This document shows, piece by piece, positions 54,904-64,000 of a stretch of DNA of 64,000 nucleotides. Source of the DNA: Rhizopus arrhizus. Lineage: Eukaryota; Mucoromycota; Mucoromycetes; Mucorales; Rhizopodaceae. Made by a program: the position numbers and the translations under genes. The DNA is taken from the NCBI GenBank assembly GCA_024220505.1, contig JAKZZE010000016.1:310001-374000 (forward strand), read 5' to 3'. The notes under the pieces were generated by a model that ran no database searches, was not told where the DNA came from, and saw nothing but the letters and a program-made list of their open reading frames with translations. Position 1 is the stretch's first letter; every line of letters begins with the position of its first letter.

Positions 54904-57179
54904 ATGACAACCAAGAGTAGCAGTGATATGGATATTGATTCTAATGTACCAACAACAGAATTTATGGATGAAGACCCTCCCAACGACATAAATGCTATTG
55001 CTACTTTAATTGACGACCTCAAAAACGAAGATGTCACTTTTAGACTAAACTCTATTAAAAAGTTGGACGTCATTGCCAATGCTTTTGGTGTTGAAAGAAC
55101 AAGAAACGAGTTAGTGCCTTTCCTTCAAGGTATAATACAAAAAGTAGCTTTTTTTACTTTCATACACTAAAAAACACGTGTGGGAGTTATTAGATTCACT
55201 TGATGATGAAGATGAGGTGTTATTAGCCTTAGCTGAAAAACTTCAAAGTTTAGTTGATGCTGTTGGAGGCCGCGAATATGTTTATTATCTTTTACCTCTC
55301 TTAGAAAATATTGCCGCTGTTGAAGAAGCTACAGTGAGAGATGAGGTATGTTTTATTTTGAAGGAATAATGTATACTCAATTGTATTATTCATAGGCGGT
55401 TAGTTCTCTTTGCTCTATTGCGACCATTCTATCTCAACCGCATCTTGGACAATACTTTTTGCCACTCATAAGAAGATTAAGCAATGGCGAATGGTTTACG
55501 AGCAGAACTTCAGCTACTGGCTTGTTTGCTATTGTGTATGAAAAAAGCGATATAAGTTTACAAAACGAGCTGAAAGGGTAAAAACGAATATGTGCATATG
55601 TGTCTTTTTATTTAAAAAGGTTTTGATTGAAAATATTAGATTATTTGCAACATTAGCGGAAGATGATAGCCCAATGGTTAGAAGAGCTGCTTCCAAGGCT
55701 CTCGTTGTACGTTATTTATAAGAATATCTATATTCAGCTCTTATATTTAATATTTGTATACGTAGAACTTTGTCAGTCAAATGTCTGACGAAGATGTCTT
55801 TTCAACGGCTATTCCACTCTTTCAAAAGCTATCTCAAGATGACCAAGATTCAGTTCGCTTATTGACAGTTGAAGTATTGGTTGCTCTTGCCAAACGACTT
55901 GATGAGGAAAAGAGAAAGGAACTTTTATTACCTGCATTTACAGCTTTATCAAATGACAAAGCATGGAGAGTGAGATATGGTTGCATCTAAATATGTGGAG
56001 GTAACAATAGACAAACAAGATAAACTCTTTATTTAATGCATATTCTCGTAGCTTGCCGAGGCATTTGGGCAAAATATTATTCAAGGAAATTTTACAGAGG
56101 CATTTGTGAATATGCTGAAGGATACGGAAGGTGAAGTCAGAACAGCAGCAGCTAGTCAAATCCCGGGTTATGCTAAACTAGTAGACAGCACTGTGATTCT
56201 TTCTGATCTTTTACCTTGTGTTAAATTGCTAGTAACGGACGAAAGCCAACATGCTCGCGCTGCTCTTGCAAAAGATATCAGTGGATTAGCGCCTATTATA
56301 GGTCAAGACGCGTAAGTTTGATATTTTTTTTTTTTCTTTGGTTCAGAACGATATTCAATCTCTTTCTTTTGTAATAGAACAATGCAATATTTGTTACCTT
56401 TATTTTTGCAGCAACTTACAGATGAGTTTCCTGATGTTCGTTTGAATGTTATTTCTAACCTAGAAACTATTAACAAAGGTATGCGTAAAGTTACAAATGA
56501 GTAGTAGAAATTAAGGGAAAAAATAGCTATTGGCATTGAAAGAGTATCACAAGCATTGCTTCCAGCTATTGTTGAATTATCAGAGGATAAACAGTGGCGT
56601 ATTCGTCTTGCAATCATCGAATATATTCCACTTTTGGCCAAACAATTTGGACCTAGATTCTTTGAGGAGAAACTCTTGGAGCTTTGTATGTCATGGCTTC
56701 GTGATCTTGTTTTTTCTATTCGTGAAGCGGCCACGACCAATTTGATGAAATTAACTGAAGTATTTGGTGCTGAATGGGCCAAGAATGCTGTTATTCCTGA
56801 AGTGATGAAGATGACAACAGATGAAAACTATTTGCACAGAATGACTACTATTTTTGCATTAACAGTAAGCTCTCCTTTAATTGAATATATGTTTCTCTAA
56901 TCAAAATACACATAGATAATGGCTAAAGCTTTGACTCCTATGATGGTAAAAGATTCTATTCTTCCTACGATCATTGATATGTCAAAAGATCCCATTCCAA
57001 ATATTCGATTTAATGTTGCCAAGTCTTTGGAAGCTTTGATACCATTATTAAAAAAAGATCCTGATACAGCCGAACTTATTAGTAGTTCCGTAAAGCCTAC
57101 TCTTGAAAAACTTTGCACAGATCAAGATGTTGACGTTAAGTTCTTTGCTACAAGAGCTTTGGAGAATAATGGTAAGTAA
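54904..57179 (+). CDS. TPD3: PP2A scaffold subunit A (HEAT repeats), with a 2-nt frame break
   Basis: Scaffold that joins the PP2A catalytic subunit to B-type regulators. Nine exons (54904-55129, 55194-55345, 55396-55577, 55640-55706, 55766-56000, 56052-56311, 56378-56478, 56527-56864, 56916-57179) give about 608 residues of HEAT repeats. Conserved pieces are [58 protein letters not shown] and [14 protein letters not shown]. Exon five is 235 nt between two phase-0 introns, two short of a multiple of three. The break falls where WRVRYMVA is expected, the sequence reading VRY then out of frame. The 3' end is uncertain: GGTAAGTAA may be a stop or a splice donor. An endosulfine-type PP2A inhibitor gene lies at 35140-35569. 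Confidence 0.93.
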
Positions 57180-57533
57180 ATCACTGAATATTTATAATTG
57201 TATCACTCATCCTTTAACTAGCTTAAGTGATTACTATAAAAAAAAGAGGGATTGAATCGTTTATTTTTTTGTAAATTGTAGTTTTTTTTCTTTTTCTATA
57301 TAAAAAAAGGAAGCTTTATAAAAAAAAAAAAGGCTATATTACAACAGACCTTTCACTGGATAAACTTATGTCTGTGCTTTGCATGAATTGTAATAATAAA
57401 AAGAGGTTTAATTTACTAAAAGAGATTTTACATCATTTAGTTCATTTTGAACTGAATCAAACATTCATAGAACTGTCCTTGGTATTTTATTCTTTTTCTC
57501 TTTTTTCTTTTTTTTTTCTTTTACATTTGAATA
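57180..57533. other. Intergenic region before IQGAP
   Basis: AT-rich, with T tracts at 57257-57285 and 57489-57522 close to the next start codon. A short frame (57368-57559) has no features and overlaps the IQGAP start. Confidence 0.55.
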
Positions 57534-60500
57534 ATGACAAGCTATACTCCATTGAATAGGCTATCTAGTATGGCTGGTAAAAACGGTTTATTAAATTTGC
57601 ATATACCTACTATTACAGAAGATGCTGAAGATGTAATTGGTAAGGGACATTATTGAAATATATTTTCTTTTTTGACACGTTGAAAATTATAATAGGAATG
57701 CAAGGTTTAATTCATATGTATATAAAGTTATATTATCTAGCTTTACTGAATTATACTTGATAGGCCGTATTCGACTTCAAAAAGATGATAAAACTAATAC
57801 AAGTCAATGGATGGACAAGCAGCGAACAAACCTATTAGCCTATGAATATCTTTGTCACATTGGCGAAGCAAAAGAGTAAAGCATATAAAACTGTTCCCCT
57901 AAACGAGAAAAAAAAAAGCTTATTCTACTCGGTAGGTGGATAGAAGATTGCTTACAAGACGAGATAGATCCAATTATTAAATTGGAAGAAACAATGAGGA
58001 ACGGTGTTGTATTGGCTAGACTTGCAAACTGGTTTGCACCTGGCACTGCTCGTAAAATCTTTCAAGTAAGCAAAAAATAAAGAAAATAAAAAATGATCTT
58101 TTTCATAAACTTTCTTCAAGGATTCTAAGCTTCAGTTTCGTCATTCGGACAACATCAATTATTTCTTTGAAGCTTTGAAGCTTATAAAGCTACCTCAAAT
58201 CTTTTGGTTTGAACTAACCGATTTGTATGAAAAAAAGAACATTCCCAAAGTTATTTATTGTATTCATGCGCTCAGGTAATCAAAGCATAATATAGTCTTT
58301 TTTTTTTGTAAAAATATATACGGTTCTAAAAAGAAATGAGATTATAGCCATTTACTAGCAAGACGGAACATGGCTCCTAATATAAAAAATTTGCTGGGTC
58401 AGCTTCAATTTACAAGTAAGAAAGCGATAATCATTAATCCTTTCTATCAACTAAACGTTATTTCTATTAGACGAAGAACTAAGCGCTACACAGCGTCATT
58501 TAGATATGTCTGGTGTACCTATGCCAAACTTTCTGAATGTAGGGCACTCATTACGCCGAGAGTTGAATGAAAACAATGAGGATGAGGACTATAGATATTT
58601 ACAAATAGATTCCATTCCTTTTATTTTGAAAACTCCTGAGCTTATAATTGAAGAAGAGGAGGATTCGGATTTGGAATCATCCACAGAGTTGAATGAAGAA
58701 GAGGGTAAAAATAAACAATATTTTCCTTTTGAAAAAGTAAGGTTTTTGACATTTTATTTTATTGTAGTCAACAGGCAGTATTGGTCGAATGAAGAAAATA
58801 TAAGAAAAATTATTAAGTGTCAAGGAATTGCGCGTACTTGGCTTGCTAAAAAAGAGGCCGAACGAAAGCAGAAACTCTATGAATCACCTGAATTCAATAC
58901 ATGGATTACTGGACTTCAATTGAGGATCAAAAGTACTTGTGCTCAAAAGAAATTAATTATTCGATATGAAGCTTTGAATTCTCTGGATTCAAAATTTACA
59001 GTTCACTTGCAAGCTCAATGTCGTGGCTACATGCGTCGTGTTGAATACCGCCAAAGGTTAGACTACTATCGAACACATATTGATCAAATAGTTAAGGTTC
59101 AGAATTTCATCAAGAACAAACTCATGGGTAATGCTTATCGTCGATTGACAACAGATTTATATCCTTCTCTGGATACTGTCAAGAGCTTCATTCACCTATT
59201 AGACGACAGTGATTTGGATTTTGACCGTGAACTCGAATTGGAGAGTCTTCTTCAGGAGGTGATTGAATACATACGTGAGAATAACATGCTCGAATCCCAC
59301 GTAACTGCATTAGACATCCAGATTGCCCTATTTCTCAAAAACGCAATCACGATTGAGGAAGTTCTAAAACATACAGGATCCTTTAAAAAGAAGAAGAAGA
59401 GAGAAACCGAAAGGATGATGATGAATGCTTCTGCTAATAATCAAACTAGCCCATTTTCGCTCTCTGGTGTGGACAAAGAAAGTAGACAACGATTGGAACT
59501 CTTTCAGCAATTGGTCTATGTTTTGCAAACTGAACCTGAATATGTTGCGCGTTTGCTATCATTGACTAACCGGCAAGATCTGGGACAACATTCAAGTCAT
59601 AAATTGATCGAATCTACTGTGCTATCCCTTTTTGGATATGCAACGAATGCACGCGAAGAATACTTGCTGATCAATTTGTGCAAGGTAAAACTAAGTAAAG
59701 ATTCAGAAGAAACAAGGATATAAACTGATTTCTCTTTTTATAAAGCAATGTATTTCTGAAGAAATTCAATATGTAGAAAGTCCACAAGAATTTATGCGTG
59801 GTAATTATACTTTTATGAAGCTTGTTGTACAAACCAATCGTGGAGCCAAAGAACGTCAATTCTTTCGTGAGTTATTTGGCAACCTTATCAAAGATGTGGT
59901 CAACAACGACTTTTTAGACCTTGAACTGGATCTTGTCAACATATACCATAAATCGATTAATGATGAAGAATCCAGGACAGGTATGCCCTCCACTCGACCA
60001 CATGCGGTGACTGCCCATGATTTACAATCAGATGCAGATGCAATTGATATTTTTGTGCGTCATTTGAGAAGCTTAAGAGAGATTACGGAAGGGTTTTTTA
60101 ACAAGATAACATCCACAATTGAATCAGTGCCTTATGGGATCCGGATGGTCGCTAGGGAGCTCAAGTGGGCTTTAGAAGAGAAATTTCAAGAAGAGCCTAG
60201 TGAGAGCATAGTTAAAATCTTGGGTAACTTTATTTATTACAGATATTTAAATCCTGCTATTGTGTAAGTATAATCATTAACAATCGATATTACTTTCTAA
60301 TTTTCCTTCCACCCCTCTTTTTGATTTAGTGCTCCAGAGCAATATGATGTGATTGATGGTATTGTTAGCCCCATACAAAGAAAGAATTTGGCTGAGGTAT
60401 GATTCTATACAATCGCTTTCTATACAATTCACATGTTAATGTTTTGTTTATTACAAAAGATTTCAAAAATGCTTCAGCGAATTGCGAGTGGATCAACATT

Positions 60501-61881
60501 CCCAGAACAAGATAAACTCCTATACACATTAAATGAGTACCTTCTCCATGCTTCAAAAAGATTTGCAGACTGGGTTATTACATGTAAAGTATTAAGTAAA
60601 GCAATACCTTATTGGATGCTTATTTCTTATATTACAGTAACAAACGTAGAAGATCCTGAAATTCATTTCAATATGAACTCATTAACAGATCAAATCAGCA
60701 CAATTAAACCTGTTGTGTACCTTTCTCCTCTAGAACTCTTCCATCTTCACTATACTATTCAGAACAACATGGATAGCATTGAGCCTGATGGATGTAGTAT
60801 ACTTTCAGAAATTGTCAATGACATTGGAGAGTCAGCTTATCACCCAGATGTTGATTTACCAGAAACTGCAGTCTGTCTGTCCTTATCCAGCCCTTATGAG
60901 GATTTACCCATGGACCTTGAAGCCCAACTTGAGCAGCTCTTAATTGATGCCAAGCGCCTGGTAGTATATGTGATTAAGGTACAAAGTGGACCAAATTTAG
61001 CTCATATATTTGAGCAACCCATCACAGTGGATCATGAAAAAGCATGGGATCAATTCAAATACAAAGAATTTTTGGAAGTAGAAGATGAGAACTCTGCAGC
61101 AGCTAAAAGGCGATATTTGAGATTAGGACAAACTGATCAGCCAATTGATTTACGAAGGTAAAGCAAAGCAAAAAGATATTAGCATACTTAAAGTACCTAA
61201 CACAAACCCATTCTTTTAGTCTAAGCTTCTTCCAACTCAAGACACTCACCAGCCGTCTAGTAACTAATCTTACTCTTACCAAAAAGCTCTCAGATCAAAA
61301 CGATTATCAGGAAATCATTACACTCATTGCACGAGATATTACAGGAAAGAACACGAGACGTATGCAGCGAGACCAAGAAATTGCTCGTACAAAACAAACT
61401 TTAAGTCATCTTAAAGAAAAAAGAGAATACTTGCTTGATCAAGGAAATCAATATGAAGGTTGCCTCAATAGCTGTATGCATGCGATGGCAAACAAGCGAG
61501 GCAAAAAGCAAAAGTTTGTTTTTTCCATTTACGCGCCAATATTTCCATATTCGGGGGTTACAAAAACTCGGTTTGGTTCCGAAATTTGGTTCCTACAAAT
61601 ACACCGCAAAGCAGCTTTATGATCGCAACGTGCTATTGGAAGTCATGGACATACCAAAAAAGCATTATGACCGAATCTCCATTATTCTGTCTATGGATCA
61701 AGCAGGCATTATTACTATTGAAGCAAGTTATGCCCGCTGGCCAATGTCATCTGTACAAGTCGATATGCGATATGAAGAACTATTACAAACACAATTTGAA
61801 GGCGCTCAGACAATGGTTGTGTTAGAGGGAATGGCTAAAGTAAACGTGAACCTTCTCATTTATCTTGTCAACAAAAAGTAG
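57534..61881 (+). CDS. IQGAP-family cytokinesis scaffold, with a 1-nt frame break
   Basis: Organises the actomyosin ring and polarity sites. Twelve exons (57534-57639, 57764-57875, 57936-58065, 58121-58275, 58348-58415, 58471-58704, 58768-59684, 59746-60263, 60330-60396, 60460-60583, 60638-61157, 61220-61881) give about 1203 residues. A calponin-homology domain (ARLANWFAPGTARKIFQ, then NINYFFEALKLIKLP) begins the protein. IQ motifs follow (IIKCQGIARTWLAKKEAERK, HLQAQCRGYMRRVEYRQRL). The RasGAP-related domain includes NYTFMKLVVQTNRGAKERQF and NFIYYRYLNPAIVAPEQYDV. The C-terminal domain ends QTMVVLEGMAKVNVNLLIY. The exon sum is one base over a multiple of three: a T6 run at 61519-61524 shifts the frame at KFVF/PFTRQYFH, and five T restore it. 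Confidence 0.92.
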
Positions 61882-63564
61882 GTGTATGCAAAAAAAAAAA
61901 TCACTTTGCTTACTCTATGCTATAATAGATTTTATGCGTAATAGTTTTATCCGCGTACGTGCACAGGACCAAAATAAATTATTCGCCGACTGATGTAATT
62001 AATTGACAGATTATCACAGATTGGTGTGGTCATTTTCTTTGATAATTTAGCTGGTATAATACATTTCACAGAATCGTTCTTTCTTAAAAAAGCAATTCAT
62101 CTTTCGCGAGTCAAAATGAGTAAAACAATTAAGTTTTTGATATGAGAGTGACAAGATATTGTATCAAACACAGAAATATCAAAAGGAGTGGATTTAGACA
62201 CTGGAAACAAAATTAAAAGATTAATTAGTGATAACAAGTGATATGACTTTGGAAAAAGACTTTGTAAGCGTAAAAGTAGCAAAATTCCGAAGACTTTCTA
62301 GTCTGTATTCCTTTGTTTTTTAGTGGGTAACATTAATCGTTGCACGAATCATACGAGTGATGATTTAGCAATGCAAGGCTTATTAATGCAGTTTTCGAGC
62401 TAATGCTTGTGATGTCTTTCAATAGTTACTTATTAATCCTAAAAACACATGCAGTTCCATCATATTAAAATCCATGAGACTTCATATCTTTATAATAAAA
62501 AAGAAATATTCATAAGGAGAATGGAAATTGTAAGAAATTTAAATACAGTTACAATTAAACGTTGTTTTTGCCTTTTGTTTTTTTTATTGTAGCTTTGACC
62601 TTGAGTACATCTAAATCTTATAATGAACCTCCATTTGCTTTAAAGACCTTGTTCTTCTCAAGACTATCGTAGTTGATTGTTGCAGCTTGAAGTCGCTATA
62701 CATGAACTACATGATGGTTTGATTGTTGCTTAATTTTTGAGGGATTTTTTTTCTTTGTATTACTTAATTAGGTATAAGATAAAACGGGGTTTCGCGACAT
62801 GGTATCATCTGTAAATCGGTGTAATTTTATTTTATCTAATGGAATTTAAAATTGAAATGCTCTGTTTTCAAAACCTGGTATACTCAGTAGAATGATTCTT
62901 GACAAACATTTGAGCTCCAAATGGTATGATATGGTTGAATTAGTTTTCATATTACAGTTTTAAGCTATACAATTTACTTGAAAACAAGAATGAGATCATT
63001 TTGGTATCCTTCTCTGCTTTTTATCAAATTCTACTCATTTGCATAACACAGCAGAACCATTCTTTGTTGCTGTTGCTTTTTTTTTTTAAGAATGGATGGG
63101 CTGTCATTCTGTACTTTAATTGATGTAGAGACAATCGGGATGCCCGGCTATTTTTTTTAGCTGCATCCCCTATAGTTTGTTTTTAACAAGTTCATTGTAA
63201 ACGTCGAGACTTTTAAGAATAAAAATACATGTTGTTATACGTATAATTTAGCCAATCGTATTAACTAAACATTGTTGATCTAGTCAAATGTAATGCTGAT
63301 CAAGTATTCACAGTCAACCAACAATCCGTGATGGCATATGTCTTAAAGGTTCGTCAATCAGTGACCTTTGTTACACTGAGTATGAATCCCGAATTGTATC
63401 TATAATTGTAACATTTTGAATAAAAAGAGAAGTTCTGTTTCTAATGGCACCATTGGACTATGAATTTACAATTATTCTGGTTACACGAGCGAAACGTGTA
63501 TGGCACAAGAAAGATCTTTCCATTTTTTTTTCTTGCTCTTTTTTATACTACAACTTTATAAAAA
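61882..63564. other. Intergenic region, about 1.7 kb
   Basis: AT-rich; nothing supported. Short frames have no family features. T-rich DNA (63521-63544) precedes the MAP kinase ATG. Confidence 0.5.
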
Positions 63565-64000
63565 ATGACAGCACTCAATGATTTTTATACAGTAACCATT
63601 GATACAAATAATGAAACGTTTACTATAAACAAGCAATATAAAATCATTAGAAAAGTGGGTGCTGGATCTTATGGATCTGTGTGTAGTGCATTGAATGTCA
63701 ATACGAATGAAGGTAAAGAAAAAAGAGCGCTGCTCCTTCTTGTTTATTTTGGCCCTCATAACTTTATTAAATACAGTGGTTGCAATTAAAAAGTGTCGCC
63801 ATGTATTTGACAAAAGGTTAATTGCTAAAAGATGTTTGCGAGAGATAAGATTATTGCAACATTTCAACGGCCATCCACGAATTATTGATTTGAAAGACAT
63901 GGATATTGTTGACCCAGAGCGGTTTAATGAAGTCTATCTGATCCAATCATGTTGCGATACGACAATGGCTGATATCATTCATTCGAAACTTCAATTAGAA
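63565..64000 (+). CDS. MAP kinase, Slt2/Mpk1-like (5' part, cut by window end)
   Basis: Exon one 63565-63712, intron to 63776, exon two runs off the window. The sequence NKQYKIIRKVGAGSYGSVCS is the kinase Gly loop (G-x-G-x-Y-G). VVAIKKCRHVFDKRLIAKRC carries the ATP-binding Lys and the AIKK signature. LREIRLLQHFNGHPRIIDLK has the helix-C Glu. DMDIVDPERFNEVYLIQSCC then DTTMADIIHSKLQL parallels the hinge region of cell-wall-integrity MAPKs (ELYLYEELME...DLAAIIRSGQPL). The catalytic loop and TEY motif lie outside the window, so the subfamily is provisional. Confidence 0.85.

Noticed and set aside
58738..58767. A 31-bp intron beginning GTAAGG in the IQGAP gene
   Set aside because: Too short and gives the wrong frame; the donor at 58705 gives a 63-bp intron and restores VNRQYWSNEEN.

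Overview
The window is a stretch of an AT-rich nuclear genome with compact genes and many short GT-AG introns (about 45-75 bp). Complete fungal lysine (homoaconitase) and leucine (fused isopropylmalate isomerase) pathway genes, together with complex I, carnitine shuttle and IQGAP genes and Tc1/mariner, LINE and Fanzor-like relics, point to an early-diverging filamentous fungus, most likely Mucoromycota (Mucorales type). The exact species cannot be told from the sequence. Exon boundaries below were derived by hand from reading frame and splice consensus.

Layout. 1-2.6 kb: AT-rich DNA, a small tandem repeat and a decayed Tc1-like transposase. 2.9-14.5 kb: a gene-dense block holding LYS4 homoaconitase, an RBM18-like RNA-binding protein, a bHLH-zipper factor, carnitine acetyltransferase and the mitochondrial acylcarnitine carrier side by side, a G-protein gamma subunit and a small complex I-type subunit. 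14.5-19.5 kb: AT-rich, nearly gene-free, with a transposase relic and one possible micro-gene. 20.4-23.9 kb: a C2/chitin-binding fusion protein and LEU1. 24.9-28.1 kb: a 1.86-kb element with 0.57-kb inverted repeats flanked by TA, then an internally deleted Fanzor-like gene abutting a Tc1-like transposase relic. 28-33 kb: AT-rich with homopolymers, CT repeats and a Cys-rich micro-gene. 32.9-42 kb: a glycosylated membrane protein, a PPxY/SPRY protein, an endosulfine (Igo1), a four-TM protein, an acidic nuclear-type protein, a Gcn4/CPC1-like bZIP gene with two upstream ORFs, and a probably N-myristoylated methyltransferase. 43-47 kb: a LINE relic and another Tc1-like relic. 47.8-64 kb: LIS1/PAC1, transketolase, an S6K-type AGC kinase, two tiny genes, the PP2A scaffold subunit, an IQGAP protein and the 5' end of a MAP kinase.

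How they fit together. LYS4, LEU1 and the Gcn4-like factor belong to amino-acid biosynthesis and its general control; LEU1 has two perfect TGACTCA sites upstream, and the bZIP gene has the short-uORF/long-uORF leader expected of translational control. CAT2 and the acylcarnitine carrier are two successive steps of acetyl/acyl-carnitine transfer. Igo1-type endosulfine, the PP2A scaffold and the S6K-type kinase are parts of nutrient signalling, though their proximity may be chance. Two conserved genes (PP2A scaffold, IQGAP) each carry one small indel that breaks the frame although the flanking exons are intact; assembly error is the simplest explanation.
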